DNA of 64,000 bases from NCBI RefSeq assembly GCF_024029915.1, contig NZ_CP097478.1, positions 186,001 to 250,000 of the forward strand, written 5' to 3'. The DNA comes from Fructilactobacillus ixorae (GTDB taxonomy: Bacteria; Bacillota; Bacilli; Lactobacillales; Lactobacillaceae). The translations under genes and the position numbers were made by a program. Positions 42,242 to 51,474 of this stretch are shown in pieces. Below the pieces are notes generated by a model. It searched no databases and was not told the DNA's origin. It was given only the letters and a program-made list of their open reading frames with translations. The number at the start of each line of letters is the position of its first letter. Position 1 is the stretch's first letter.

Positions 42242-43143
42242 ACGAAACAACGACGACCAAAGCCAACCGTAACAACCGGTTCGCCCTGTTAGGCATACAG
42301 GGTATGGTCGCAATCGTGGTATTAATCCTGATTGCTCTATTGGGTTACATTCTGATCACGGGGTTGCCCCACGTGTCCTGGCACTTCTTAACGTCCGCTT
42401 CTAAGGAGTTTGGGTCCGGCGGGGGGATTGCAAATGAGTTATTTAATTCGATTTACATTTTACTCCTCACCCTGGTGATTTCCTGTCCGTTGGCGCTCGG
42501 CGCGGGGATTTATCTGTCTGAATTTGCTGAACCGTCGTGGTTAACCCGTACGGTCCGGACGCTGATCGAGGTGTTGAGTTCGTTGCCATCGATTGTAATC
42601 GGATTGTTTGGGTACCTTGTCCTAGTGGTCAAGTTTCAATTTGATTTCTCGATTATCTCGGGGGCCTGTGCGTTAATGTTTGTAAACCTGCCCTTACTTA
42701 CGCGGAACACGGAAGCAGCCCTCACCGCCGTGCCTCACGCCCAGCGGGAAGCCGGGTGGGCTCTGGGGTTATCCCAGTGGCGCACGATTACCAAGATTAT
42801 TTTACCGGCCGCGGTGCCCGGGTTAATAACGGGAGTCATTTTAAGTGCCGGCCGGATTTTTGGAGAAGCTGCCGCTCTGATCTTTACCGCGGGTCAAAGT
42901 ACCCCAGTGGTGAGTTATAGTGATTGGAATCCCCTTAGTCCCACAAGCTTTTTAAACCCGATGCGCCCGGCTGAAACCCTGGCAGTCCACATCTGGAAGC
43001 TCAATACGGATGGGATTACGCCGGATGCCGACCAGATCTCGAGTGGGGCCTCGGCCGTCTTAATCATTGTTATTCTGTTAATCATCTTGTTATCCCGGTA
43101 CCTCGGCAACTACTGCTACCGGAAACTAAGTGGAACCAAGTAG
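42238..43143 (+). CDS. pstA: Phosphate ABC transporter permease PstA
   Basis: A 301-residue permease that pairs with PstC. Conserved segments include EVLSSLPSIVIGLFGYLV, the EAA loop QREAGWALGLSQWRTITKI, and SAGRIFGEAAALIFTAG. Its ATG overlaps the pstC stop (ATGA), so the two subunits are translationally coupled and made in equal amounts. A 15-base gap leads to the first pstB. Confidence 0.95.
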   Translation: MNETTTTKANRNNRFALLGIQGMVAIVVLILIALLGYILITGLPHVSWHFLTSASKEFGSGGGIANELFNSIYILLLTLVISCPLALGAGIYLSEFAEPSWLTRTVRTLIEVLSSLPSIVIGLFGYLVLVVKFQFDFSIISGACALMFVNLPLLTRNTEAALTAVPHAQREAGWALGLSQWRTITKIILPAAVPGLITGVILSAGRIFGEAAALIFTAGQSTPVVSYSDWNPLSPTSFLNPMRPAETLAVHIWKLNTDGITPDADQISSGASAVLIIVILLIILLSRYLGNYCYRKLSGTK

Positions 43144-43158
43144 GAGAAAGGAACGCTT

Positions 43159-43947
43159 GTGGCAACTTATAATTTAGAGGAGCACTACTTACTGCCGGTT
43201 CACGGTCCCGTGGCGCTTGCAACCAAACATTTGGATGTCTTTTACGGCGCCAAGCAGGCGACCTTTGACGCCAACCTGCAGTTTCCAAAGAATAAGATTA
43301 CCGCTCTCATCGGGGCATCTGGTTCGGGGAAATCGACCTTTTTACGCAGCTTGAACCGGTTAAATGATAACGTCGCCACCGTTCAAGGAGCAATCGAATA
43401 CCAGGGTTTAGACATTAACCAACCCCAGATTAACGTTTACGAGGTGCGGAAAAACATTGGAATGGTCTTTCAACACCCGAATCCGTTTGCAAAGTCCATT
43501 TACGAAAACATTGCCTTTGCGCTCCGAGAAAACGGGATGACGGAACACATTGATGAACAGGTGGAAACGAGCCTCAAGGACGCGGCCCTGTGGGACGAGG
43601 TTAAGGATAAGCTGCACCAGAGCGCGCTATCCCTGTCGGGAGGTCAGCAACAACGGTTGTGCATCGCCCGCGCGATTGCCGTGAAGCCCGATATTTTACT
43701 GATGGACGAACCCACCAGTGCCCTAGACCCGATCTCGAGTCGAAAAATTGAAACCATGATGCAAACGCTCAAAACCCACTATACGATTATCATTGTGACT
43801 CATAACATGCAACAGGCGGCTCGGGCCAGTGATCTCACGGCCTTCTTTCACCTTGGGCATGTGATTGAGTTTAATAAAACGACGGAACTGTTTACTAACC
43901 CCCGCATGCAGGCAACGGAAGCTTACATTTCCGGGCACTTTGGTTAA
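43159..43947 (+). CDS. pstB: Phosphate ABC transporter ATP-binding protein PstB (first copy)
   Basis: A 262-residue ATPase with Walker [10 protein letters not shown], signature LSGGQQQR, Walker [14 protein letters not shown] and switch His in [13 protein letters not shown]. The NMQQA sequence and the [15 protein letters not shown]-loop are typical of PstB. The start is GTG at 43159 with GGAGAAAGG upstream. An N-terminal extension ([13 protein letters not shown]) precedes the ATPase fold. It is followed ten bases later by a second pstB, a duplication common in Firmicutes. Confidence 0.94.
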   Translation: MATYNLEEHYLLPVHGPVALATKHLDVFYGAKQATFDANLQFPKNKITALIGASGSGKSTFLRSLNRLNDNVATVQGAIEYQGLDINQPQINVYEVRKNIGMVFQHPNPFAKSIYENIAFALRENGMTEHIDEQVETSLKDAALWDEVKDKLHQSALSLSGGQQQRLCIARAIAVKPDILLMDEPTSALDPISSRKIETMMQTLKTHYTIIIVTHNMQQAARASDLTAFFHLGHVIEFNKTTELFTNPRMQATEAYISGHFG

Positions 43948-43957
43948 GGAGGAACGC

Positions 43958-44725
43958 ATGACAAGCACCAAAACACCGCTCTTAACAACAAATGATGTGC
44001 GCCTTTACTATGGAGAACACGAGGCGTTACACGGGATTAACCTTGATTTTGCTCAACACGAAATTACTGCTTTAATTGGTCCGTCGGGATGTGGAAAATC
44101 AACCTACCTGCGGTGTCTAAACCGGATGAATGATCTGGTGGACGGAGTAGCAATCACGGGGAGCTTTCGCTTAGACGGGCAAGACATTTACAGCCCCAAA
44201 CAGGATGTGGTTGCATTGCGCAAACGAGTGGGCATGGTTTTTCAACAGCCGAATCCCTTTCCGTTCTCGGTTTACGATAACGTGGCCTACGGACTTCGGG
44301 TGCAGGGCATCAAAGACCAGCACGTCCTCGATGAGCGGGTGGAAGCGAGTCTGCGCCAAGCCGCGGTCTGGGATGAAGTCAAAGACGATTTACACAAAAA
44401 CGCCCTGGCTTTTTCCGGCGGTCAGCAGCAACGGATTTGCATTGCCCGCTTGTTAGCGGTACGACCAGAAGTGATTTTGCTCGACGAACCGACGAGTGCC
44501 CTGGACCCAATTTCTAGTGCCAAAATTGAAGAAACCCTGTTAAAAATCAAGGATCAGTACACCATCATCATTGTGACGCACAGTATGCAACAGGCCTCGC
44601 GGATTTCTGATCGGACGGCCTTTATGCTCAACGGGGATTTAGTCGAAGTGGGCGCCACTAAGCACATCTTTTTGAATCCGGAAAAAGAAGAGACGAGTGA
44701 CTACCTAAATGGGAAGTTTGGTTAA
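43958..44725 (+). CDS. pstB: Phosphate ABC transporter ATP-binding protein PstB (second copy)
   Basis: A 255-residue paralogue of the first PstB with Walker [44 protein letters not shown] and [13 protein letters not shown]. The start is ATG 43958, right after AAGGAGG; the open frame continues upstream inside the first pstB but has no RBS there. The two copies differ at many positions, so the duplication is old. They may form a heterodimer or serve different conditions. Confidence 0.94.
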   Translation: MTSTKTPLLTTNDVRLYYGEHEALHGINLDFAQHEITALIGPSGCGKSTYLRCLNRMNDLVDGVAITGSFRLDGQDIYSPKQDVVALRKRVGMVFQQPNPFPFSVYDNVAYGLRVQGIKDQHVLDERVEASLRQAAVWDEVKDDLHKNALAFSGGQQQRICIARLLAVRPEVILLDEPTSALDPISSAKIEETLLKIKDQYTIIIVTHSMQQASRISDRTAFMLNGDLVEVGATKHIFLNPEKEETSDYLNGKFG

Positions 44726-44745
44726 GCACCAGAGGAGGAAGTAAC

Positions 44746-45411
44746 ATGGTAAATACGTTTGATGATCGGTTAGCAAAGTTACGGCAGATTTTTACGGACA
44801 TGGGCGTTGATGTTAGTGAGCAGATTTACCAGTCCACGAAGTCCTACATTGACCACGATGTAGACCTTGCCAACCAGGTAATTGATGGTGACAGCGAGGT
44901 CAATGGCAACGAAACGAAGCTGGAAAAGGACGCTATGAACCTAATTGCGTTGCAACAGCCGGTGGCCCGCGATTTTCGGGTTATCATTAGCTACTTGAAA
45001 TCGAGTACTGATCTGGAACGAATCGGGGATAATGCGGTTAACATCGCCCGCGAAACCTTACAGGCGAAGGGAAATCCCCGGATTCCAGATGTTGAAATCG
45101 TGATTGCTAAGATTACAAAGCACATTCGCAAGATGCTCGAGGAAATCCTGGATGCCTATACCACCTTTGACGCCCAGATTGCTCCGGTAATTGTGCAAGA
45201 GGATCGGCGCATTGATGAGTACTATCAAAACACCCGGACGGCGATTACGGAGGGAATTCTGGCAAATCCGGAAACGGCAGTGGCAGCATCTAGTTATTTG
45301 ATGGTGATCCGATTGTTAGAGCGAATTGGTGATCACATTGTGAATCTTGCCGAGTACCTGATTTATAGTGATACTGGTAAAGTTGTGGAGCTGGGTGAGA
45401 CCGGTGAATAA
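44746..45411 (+). CDS. phoU: Phosphate transport regulator PhoU
   Basis: PhoU is an all-helical protein of two similar three-helix bundles that links PstB activity to the phosphate-sensing regulator. Both metal-binding halves are visible in the 221 residues: DLERIGDNAVNIARE near 105 and RLLERIGDHIVNLAEYL near 185 (ExxxD pattern). It follows pstB by 20 bases behind AGAGGAGG and ends the operon. No PhoR-type kinase is encoded here, so its usual partner is missing or elsewhere. Confidence 0.95.
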   Translation: MVNTFDDRLAKLRQIFTDMGVDVSEQIYQSTKSYIDHDVDLANQVIDGDSEVNGNETKLEKDAMNLIALQQPVARDFRVIISYLKSSTDLERIGDNAVNIARETLQAKGNPRIPDVEIVIAKITKHIRKMLEEILDAYTTFDAQIAPVIVQEDRRIDEYYQNTRTAITEGILANPETAVAASSYLMVIRLLERIGDHIVNLAEYLIYSDTGKVVELGETGE

Positions 45412-45430
45412 CAGTAAGCGTGTCAAAATG

Positions 45431-45835
45431 GGCTCTTTATCAACTGATACTGCTCTTTATCAACTGATACTAATGATGAAATCATTTAATCAATGCGTCT
45501 GACTCTAGGCGACAGAATCCTTAACGGATTCTGTCGCCTTTTGCTTATAATTTTGGGAGAAATAGTTGTACGAAAATGAGATGAGGATTCTAATTCTGGA
45601 AAATATGATGACCATCAGCGGTTCTATTAATCCCTTCTAAAGGCCGATTACTGAAAGCATAAGTAAAACTATTTTCAATTTCATCTTGATGTGGTTTTAA
45701 CGGCGGCGCTAACTAAAGCTGCATAGCTTAGAAAATAATCCGCCCATAGCTCATATTTCTGCTTTGAATGATATCGATTAGTTGGTGTGTGTCTGAGTTC
45801 ATTAGTACCAAGAATTGTACAGCCTAAAATGGGGT
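45431..45835 (-). pseudogene. ISL3-family transposase remnant, copy 2, with duplicated terminal repeat
   Basis: The left edge GGCTCTTTATCAACTGATAC matches ISL3-type terminal repeats and is followed by a perfect extra copy: GCTCTTTATCAACTGATACT occurs at 45432-45451 and again at 45452-45471. On the minus strand fragments read VLMNSDTHQLIDIIQSRN and, in another frame, NSFTYAFSNRPLEGINRT, both conserved in ISL3 transposases, with most of the gene deleted between them. It parallels the remnant at 36.0-36.5 kb but lost different parts. It lies between phoU and the glucosaminidase gene. Confidence 0.8.
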
Positions 45836-45862
45836 AATTCATATGAATTACCCCATTTTTTT
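45826..45862 (+). terminator. Hairpin terminator upstream of the glucosaminidase gene
   Basis: AAAATGGGGTAATTC pairs perfectly with GAATTACCCCATTTT around ATAT, with seven to eight T following. It could insulate the downstream gene from the pst operon. Confidence 0.85.
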
Positions 45863-45885
45863 AAAAAAATATTAATCTTAGTGCG

Positions 45886-45981
45886 ATTTAAACATGTCTA
45901 GATTTAGTTGTGCTATAATTATAATAGTTTTCTTAAATACGACAAAAGTTTTTAATTTTGTCGTATTTAAACGTGTCTAGA
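45886..45981 (+). promoter_or_regulatory. Promoter and complex repeat element ahead of the glucosaminidase gene
   Basis: A 17-base direct repeat (ATTTAAACATGTCTAGA at 45886, one base different at 45965) flanks two overlapping TATAAT boxes (45914-45919, with a TG extension, and 45920-45925) and a 15-base perfect inverted repeat (45933-45947 with 45956-45970, arm TTAAATACGACAAAA). The hairpin would fall at the very 5' end of the transcript. It may be an operator or an RNA-stability structure. Confidence 0.6.
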
Positions 45982-46021
45982 AACATTTTTAAGTGCTGTC
46001 CAGCTCTGGATAGAGGAGATC

Positions 46022-47104
46022 ATGCTAATGAAATTTTTAAAACTACACATGGTTCTATTCTCATCGTTATTATTGGCGGGGAGTGGTCTGAACCATCAAA
46101 CAGTTCATGCCGCCCCGCAACCAGTGGCACCGCAAGCGCAAACTAATGACTTTGCAGATTTAGCCCCCCAGCAACGCAATTTTATTAATCAGGTTCGCCC
46201 CGGCGCCATTATGGCGTGGAAGCAATATGGGGTGCTTCCCTCCATTGCAATTGCCCAAGCAATTATTGAAAGTGGTTGGGGGACTTCCGGACTCGCCGCG
46301 CAAAGTCACAACCTGTTTGGAATCAAGGGTGCCTGGAACGGGCAAGCCGTCTTTTTACCAACCCAGGAATTTAGTGGAGGCGGTTATGTTACCATCACTG
46401 ATGCCTTCCGGGCGTACCCCGATTGGTCCACGAGTATCCAAGATTACGGAGATTTTTTACATAGCAATCCCCGGTACGCTAATTTAATTGGCGTCCGTGA
46501 TTACGTTTCGGTGGCCAATGCGCTACATGAGGACGGATATGCAACTGCTCCAGATTATGCCCAAACTCTGATTACGTGTATTCAACAAAATCACTTGGAG
46601 CGGGTGGACCAAGAGGCGTTCAATGCTCCGGATGATTACAAGGGGCCAGTTGGTTCAGGAGCGAGCACTAATACCACTCCGAACGGTCAAAATGAGAATG
46701 ATCCGTACTCAAAAGGCGCCCCGACTGATTTCACCCCGACGCCGAACGTTGATAACAGTAGCGCAGTGGCTAACTATACTGGTGATGATCGGAATCGTGC
46801 TCCCCAAGTGGTGGCCTTTGATCCCCATGGGGCGTCAACAACGCCTACTGACAAGGCGGATCCAAATGAGGCTACGCTCGGTGATCCAGTTACGGTAACG
46901 GGTGATCCATACCAACCCCAAACTAAGCAGGTGGAATTAAAGGCGGCCACGCCAATTCAAACGAAGCTGCCGGAGTCGCCACTTAATCAGGCGCCCACGA
47001 AGCAAGTCCAACCGGTTAACACACCGGCGGTCGTTAATAAGCCAACGGTGACGAATGCGGCGAGCTCTCCGAACGCGAACCCATCGACCTCGAGTGATAA
47101 TTAG
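46022..47104 (+). CDS. Secreted GH73 N-acetylglucosaminidase (peptidoglycan hydrolase)
   Basis: A 360-residue exported hydrolase. A signal peptide (residues 1-31, ending VHAA) precedes a GH73 domain of about 150 residues with QAIIESGWGTSGLAAQSHNLFG, whose glutamate is the catalytic acid, and YRAYPDWSTSIQDYGDFL-type features (here FRAYPDW and DYGDFL). The last 150 residues are a proline-, threonine- and asparagine-rich low-complexity tail with no recognised wall-binding domain. It probably cuts glycan strands during growth or cell separation. ATG 46022 follows GAGGAG; ATG 46028 is an alternative. Confidence 0.9.
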   Translation: MLMKFLKLHMVLFSSLLLAGSGLNHQTVHAAPQPVAPQAQTNDFADLAPQQRNFINQVRPGAIMAWKQYGVLPSIAIAQAIIESGWGTSGLAAQSHNLFGIKGAWNGQAVFLPTQEFSGGGYVTITDAFRAYPDWSTSIQDYGDFLHSNPRYANLIGVRDYVSVANALHEDGYATAPDYAQTLITCIQQNHLERVDQEAFNAPDDYKGPVGSGASTNTTPNGQNENDPYSKGAPTDFTPTPNVDNSSAVANYTGDDRNRAPQVVAFDPHGASTTPTDKADPNEATLGDPVTVTGDPYQPQTKQVELKAATPIQTKLPESPLNQAPTKQVQPVNTPAVVNKPTVTNAASSPNANPSTSSDN

Positions 47105-47121
47105 TTGTCCATAGCACTTAG

Positions 47122-47148
47122 AAAAGCGTCTGATCAGATGCTTTTTTT
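47122..47148 (+). terminator. Terminator after the glucosaminidase gene
   Basis: AAGCGTCTGATCAGATGCTT forms a self-complementary stem followed by seven T. Confidence 0.82.
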
Positions 47149-47232
47149 CGTAGCGTAATGACTACTAATCAGGGATAGTATGATAGAATCAGCAACGTGA
47201 TAACCGAATTAAACTGAAAGTGGAGTTAATGA

Positions 47233-48450
47233 ATGACAAAACCGAAACACGAGCAACCCACGCGCCCCTGGCCCTGGAAACGGATTTTGCTAATCCTCGT
47301 ACTGGTTTTAGTAGCAGCGGGATTATTGTTTACCGGCTCCCGCTACTATGCGAAGGATCAGCAGGTCGAACGGATTACCAGTGGTATTTTAAACGAACAG
47401 GAAAAGACGTTTGCGGATAATGTACAAATCACCGGGCGAACGGGGACCGTCACCTCTGATACCATGAAACCAGTGGTGAACTACTACCAGCAACATCCCC
47501 ACGAATTAGCGGTCCTAAAGGATCAGTTAACGCAAAATAATGCTGCTCCGAATGGGTTCCGCTTGGTGAAAAAGGGCACCTACTTTGGGATTTTTCCGCA
47601 CTATCGGCTCGCCATCACGCCCATTCGACCAATTATTCAGACCAACGCCCCTGGCGCCACGATTAAAGTTGACGGCCATTCAATCGGGCAAACAGATGCA
47701 GAGCAACAACTTCAAGCCCCGGACCTCATTCCCGGTTTTCACAGCGTCAAAGTGACCGCTGAGGTTGATGGTCAGCACCTGTCGGCCTTTAAACAGACCA
47801 GTTTTTTTGCCAATGAACACCAAAAGGTAACCGTCCCGTTAGCGATGTTATCGTTTCGGGTGAAGGGACCAGCTGGAGCTGAAATTTATGTGAACGATCA
47901 ACGGCGGGGCACGATTGCAAACGATGGGACCGGGGCCGTCACCGATGTCCCAATGAACCAGCAGAACACGACCTGGCTACAAGTTAACGTGGATGGGCAA
48001 ACGGTTAGAAGCGAGAACCGGACGTTAACGAAACGGGATAACGGGAAGTTGCTTAGTTACACCTTTCCGAGTGTGGTTAGTAAGGACGACAGTTTTCAGT
48101 TGTTCAAAAATTTATGGACCGGAATTGGAAACGCTACCAATTTAAACCAGAGTTTGGATGACCAGAACGTGGCGGGAAGTTTTCAGGACGGTACGAATAA
48201 TCCCTATTACCAAGCGCTGAACGACGTGGTGAAGCAAAACCAACAGAGTCATTTCCAGTTTGGCACCATTCACCTTCAAATTGAAACAGTGCAGCCCCTG
48301 AATGACAATGCGAGTCTTGTAACGTATCGCGTTCAAAGTGACGTGAAGGTTAACGACACGACGGGAACTCTCGATAATCGTTATCAGGCTCGGGTAGGTG
48401 CGGGAGCCGGGCAACCATTAGTAATTCAAACTAATCAAATTGTGCAGTAA
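47233..48450 (+). CDS. TcaA/YvbJ-like membrane-anchored protein
   Basis: A 405-residue protein with a short cytoplasmic start rich in Trp and Pro, one membrane helix (ILLILVLVLVAAGLLF, about 18-35) and a large extracellular part. That part contains two small beta-sandwich segments of PEGA-like type (NAPGATIKVDGHSIGQ and GPAGAEIYVNDQRRG) and a C-terminal NTF2-like domain (about 300-405), which is the TcaA/YvbJ layout; the N-terminal zinc ribbon of some homologues is missing. Staphylococcal TcaA affects glycopeptide and wall stress responses; a similar envelope role is inference. It is monocistronic. Confidence 0.65.
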   Translation: MTKPKHEQPTRPWPWKRILLILVLVLVAAGLLFTGSRYYAKDQQVERITSGILNEQEKTFADNVQITGRTGTVTSDTMKPVVNYYQQHPHELAVLKDQLTQNNAAPNGFRLVKKGTYFGIFPHYRLAITPIRPIIQTNAPGATIKVDGHSIGQTDAEQQLQAPDLIPGFHSVKVTAEVDGQHLSAFKQTSFFANEHQKVTVPLAMLSFRVKGPAGAEIYVNDQRRGTIANDGTGAVTDVPMNQQNTTWLQVNVDGQTVRSENRTLTKRDNGKLLSYTFPSVVSKDDSFQLFKNLWTGIGNATNLNQSLDDQNVAGSFQDGTNNPYYQALNDVVKQNQQSHFQFGTIHLQIETVQPLNDNASLVTYRVQSDVKVNDTTGTLDNRYQARVGAGAGQPLVIQTNQIVQ

Positions 48451-48482
48451 AACAGCATTCGCGGTTGCGAATGCTGTTTTAG
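48451..48482 (+). terminator. Bidirectional terminator
   Basis: AAAACAGCATTCGC pairs perfectly with GCGAATGCTGTTTT around a four-base loop, between convergent genes. Confidence 0.88.
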
Positions 48483-49103
48483 TTAGTTGAGGTGGTGTTG
48501 ATGCAAAAAGTCAGCAAGAATGAAGGCCAGCTTGTGATAGGTGGTTGCAGTGGGATGTAACCGCTGATCAGCTAGAGTGGTTTGGTAGTTGTCAGTGGTT
48601 AACAGGTCTGGGGCAACGGTCCGCCAGTCGAGCACGGGAATGTTAAAGTGGTGATAAACGGTGGTGAGGGCCTCGTCTAGCTCATCCAGGGTGTACTGAC
48701 CAAGACCCGTGATGGTTTGATTATCGACCCCGCCATCGAACCGTTTAAGGGGCAAAATCCCGACTAAGGTAATGTTCGGATTCTCCTCCTTGATCCGGGT
48801 GATGTTTGTCGCTAATGTTTGGCTAACTTGGGAAAGCGGGGCGTCCGCATGGGCAAAGTCATTCGTGCCAAAGAACAGGGTGGCTAATTGATAGTCTTGA
48901 AAGGAATGCGTTTCAACCTGAAAGGTCAAATCACGTTCGGTAGTCCCGGTGATTGATCCCGCATTGACACCGGCATTGGTGATGTCCCAGTCGGTCAGAA
49001 ATTGGTGTAAGTAGTATGAAAGGTTGTTGGTCAGATCCCGCGTTCCATCAAACCCATTGGTGATGGAATCACCTAACATGATTAAGTGCTTGGTAGTAGT
49101 CAT
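48483..49103 (-). CDS. SGNH/GDSL-family hydrolase
   Basis: A 206-residue esterase or lipase of the SGNH fold. Block I is IMLGDSITNG with the nucleophile serine, block III is FFGTNDFAH with the oxyanion asparagine, and block V is DQRLHPTATTYHKLA with the Asp and His. There is no signal peptide, so it is cytoplasmic. Such enzymes deacylate lipids, sugars or thioesters; the substrate cannot be told. It is divergent from the DeoB-like gene. Confidence 0.9.
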   Translation of the reverse strand: MTTTKHLIMLGDSITNGFDGTRDLTNNLSYYLHQFLTDWDITNAGVNAGSITGTTERDLTFQVETHSFQDYQLATLFFGTNDFAHADAPLSQVSQTLATNITRIKEENPNITLVGILPLKRFDGGVDNQTITGLGQYTLDELDEALTTVYHHFNIPVLDWRTVAPDLLTTDNYQTTLADQRLHPTATTYHKLAFILADFLHQHHLN

Positions 49104-49219
49104 AAGGTCCTCCGGTGTTTTTGTTTATCTTAACATAATCCGAAGGTTTCCTTATTGCTAGGAGAGAAAGATTAAGTTATTATTAAGCGTAAGATGATTA
49201 CTCTATGGAGGGCAAACAA

Positions 49220-50044
49220 GTGAGTTATAAACGAGTTATATTAGTTGATTTGGCCGCCTTGGGACTGCGATCTGACAATGAGTCTGCTCAACATAATTCA
49301 GATAATGATACGTTGTTGACTCACGTTTTAAACCAATCAGCGGAATCGGCGTTACCAACCTTTCATAAGTTAGGGTTGTTTAACGTTTATTTTGATAGCG
49401 ATGAGGAATCCGAGCATCCGCCGATTGCGACGTACGGCCTCACCAGAACCCGCTCGATTGTAAATAAGGCGTGTTCGGGTCTGCGCGAGATGTTTGATTG
49501 TTCCTTGAGTTACCGGGTGTCTAGTGTGTTTGAAGAGGTCGGCAAACGGACTAATTCCATTACGATTTCTCGGTTTGTGAGCTACTTGTTCTCGCAGGAA
49601 CACAGTCGGCACATTCAAGTCGGTAACGATCAGGATGCCTTTGCAGTTTTAAAGCACCAGTTAGAAAAGAACCAAGCCGGGTTCTTTTACCTCCAGGTTC
49701 CTAGTCTCCAAACGTACGCCCAGGAAAATGAGTTTGAAGCCTTTACGGATGCCCTAAACGAGGTGGATCAGTCCTTAAACCAGGTGATGGCGCAGTTACA
49801 TGCCGATGACTTGTTGATGGTTGTTTCTAGTCGCGTGGGGGATAACCGCTCTAAAGACGGTTTTTCGACTTATAAAATTCTCCCGTTTATGCTCTACAAT
49901 CAGAACCTGAAAGCCAAACATCTCTTGGATAAACCATTTGTGTGTGAAGTCGGAGGGACCGTTTTGGCTGCCCTTGGCCTGCAACAGGATGTAATCTCGC
50001 CCAAACATAACTTGTTACCCAACTCAGAAGTAATAGTCGATTAG
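49220..50044 (+). CDS. DeoB-like (phosphopentomutase-related) protein lacking metal ligands
   Basis: The 274-residue protein follows the outline of the cofactor-independent phosphopentomutase fold: YKRVILVDLAALG near the start, DNDTLLTHVL, and a C-terminal half resembling DeoB where DDLLMVV is followed by SSRVGDNRSKDG, then LPFMLYNQNLK. In active DeoB these positions read ADHGND and HTREYVP and bind two manganese ions; here the histidines and aspartates are replaced, and it is about 120 residues short. It is probably a non-catalytic relative. The GTG at 49220 follows GGAGGG. It precedes a nucleoside transporter. Confidence 0.6.
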   Translation: MSYKRVILVDLAALGLRSDNESAQHNSDNDTLLTHVLNQSAESALPTFHKLGLFNVYFDSDEESEHPPIATYGLTRTRSIVNKACSGLREMFDCSLSYRVSSVFEEVGKRTNSITISRFVSYLFSQEHSRHIQVGNDQDAFAVLKHQLEKNQAGFFYLQVPSLQTYAQENEFEAFTDALNEVDQSLNQVMAQLHADDLLMVVSSRVGDNRSKDGFSTYKILPFMLYNQNLKAKHLLDKPFVCEVGGTVLAALGLQQDVISPKHNLLPNSEVIVD

Positions 50045-50073
50045 CTGCTGCCGTACAACGAAAGGATTTTAAC

Positions 50074-51333
50074 ATGTATCTACTTGTTAATATTATTGGG
50101 GTTTTAGTCTTTTTAGGAATTGCCTTCCTGTTTTCGAAGGATCATAAACACGTCAACTGGCGTTCGGTGTTAATCGTTTTGGTCCTAAACTTAGTGGTGG
50201 CCTACCTGCTGACCAACTTTAGTTTGGGTCGAGACTTAGTTAAAAGCGTGGCCGAGGGATTCCAGTGGTTAGTAAACGTTTCGTACACTGGGATTGCCTT
50301 TGCGTTTCCAGATTGGGTTCACGTAAAGCAAATGAACTTCTTTACCGCGGCTTTGATGCCAATCTTAATGATTGTGCCGTTGTTTGATATCCTAACCTAC
50401 TTTGGGATCATGCCCTTTTGTATCAAGTGGATTGGCCGGGGCATGGCCTTTGTGACTGGCCAACCGAAGTTCGAATCATTCTATGCCGTTGAAATGATGT
50501 TTTTGGGTAATACAGAAGCCATGGCGGTTTCCAGTTTACAGTTAAAGAACATCTCAGCTAAACGGGTCCTAACGATTTCCATGATGTCCATGTCATGTAT
50601 CACGGCCGCCATGGTGGGAGCGTATGCCCAAATGGTTCCCGGTCAGTACGTCTTGACGGCCATTCCTTTGAACATTTTGAATGCCATCATCATTACGAAC
50701 CTGCTAAACCCGGTTCGGGTTAGTCCCGATGAAGACGTCATTTATCAGTTTGGGGGAAGCTCGGCTGCGGACGAACAAATTGCAGAAGAGACCGTTGCGG
50801 ATCGTCCCGAAAAACCCCACAAAGAACCGTTTTTCTCGTTCTTAGGGGATTCCATCTTGGGAGCGGGGAAGTTGATCTTAATCATCGTAGCCAACGTAAT
50901 TGCGTTCGTAGCACTGGCAGCTTTGATCAGTAAACTATTAGGGTTAATCAATCCCTGGTTGTCACTCGAACACATCCTGGGCACCATCATGTTCCCATTT
51001 GCATGGCTCATGGGCTTAGATGTCAACCATGCCTTCCAGTTTGCTCAATACATGGGAACAAAGTTAGTGACGAACGAATTCGTGGTAATGGGTGAGATTG
51101 CGCCCCACATTAATAACCACCACTTCTTTAGTCCCCACTACCAAGCTCAGCTCACGGTCTTTTTAACTTCCTTTGCGAACTTCAGTACGGTGGGAATGAT
51201 CGTTGGTTGCTTGAAGGGAATTGTAAGTCGGGAAAAGAACGACTTTATTTCCAAAAACATCGTGTACCTCTTCCTGTCGGGAATCTTAGTCTCATTGATG
51301 TCCGCTGGAATTGTGGGCCTCTTCGTTTGGTAA
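50074..51333 (+). CDS. nupC: Concentrative nucleoside transporter (NupC/CNT family)
   Basis: A 419-residue membrane protein that imports nucleosides with protons or sodium. The CNT core motifs are clear: FFTAALMPILMIVPLFDILTYFG, the Gate-type FYAVEMMFLGNTEAMA, and GEIAPHINNHHFFSP with FANFSTVGMIVGCLKG near the end. About eleven hydrophobic helices are visible. It follows the DeoB-like gene by 29 bases, and a nucleoside hydrolase lies downstream, so nucleoside uptake and breakdown are grouped. A terminator follows. Confidence 0.93.
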   Translation: MYLLVNIIGVLVFLGIAFLFSKDHKHVNWRSVLIVLVLNLVVAYLLTNFSLGRDLVKSVAEGFQWLVNVSYTGIAFAFPDWVHVKQMNFFTAALMPILMIVPLFDILTYFGIMPFCIKWIGRGMAFVTGQPKFESFYAVEMMFLGNTEAMAVSSLQLKNISAKRVLTISMMSMSCITAAMVGAYAQMVPGQYVLTAIPLNILNAIIITNLLNPVRVSPDEDVIYQFGGSSAADEQIAEETVADRPEKPHKEPFFSFLGDSILGAGKLILIIVANVIAFVALAALISKLLGLINPWLSLEHILGTIMFPFAWLMGLDVNHAFQFAQYMGTKLVTNEFVVMGEIAPHINNHHFFSPHYQAQLTVFLTSFANFSTVGMIVGCLKGIVSREKNDFISKNIVYLFLSGILVSLMSAGIVGLFVW

Positions 51334-51360
51334 ACGAACCTTACATTTATAGAATAAATT

Positions 51361-51394
51361 AAAACGCCACTTTCGAAAGCAAGGGCGTTTTTTT
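51361..51394 (+). terminator. Terminator after the nucleoside transporter gene
   Basis: AAAACGCC and GGCGTTTT form the stem around a 15-base loop that contains CTTTCGAAAG, with seven T following. Confidence 0.82.
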
Positions 51395-51474
51395 AGTGGC
51401 CAACGCGTTTGGACCGGTAAAATGGGTTAGCTATGCTAAAATAGAGGCAAACTAAGAGATTGGATGTGAAGGAA

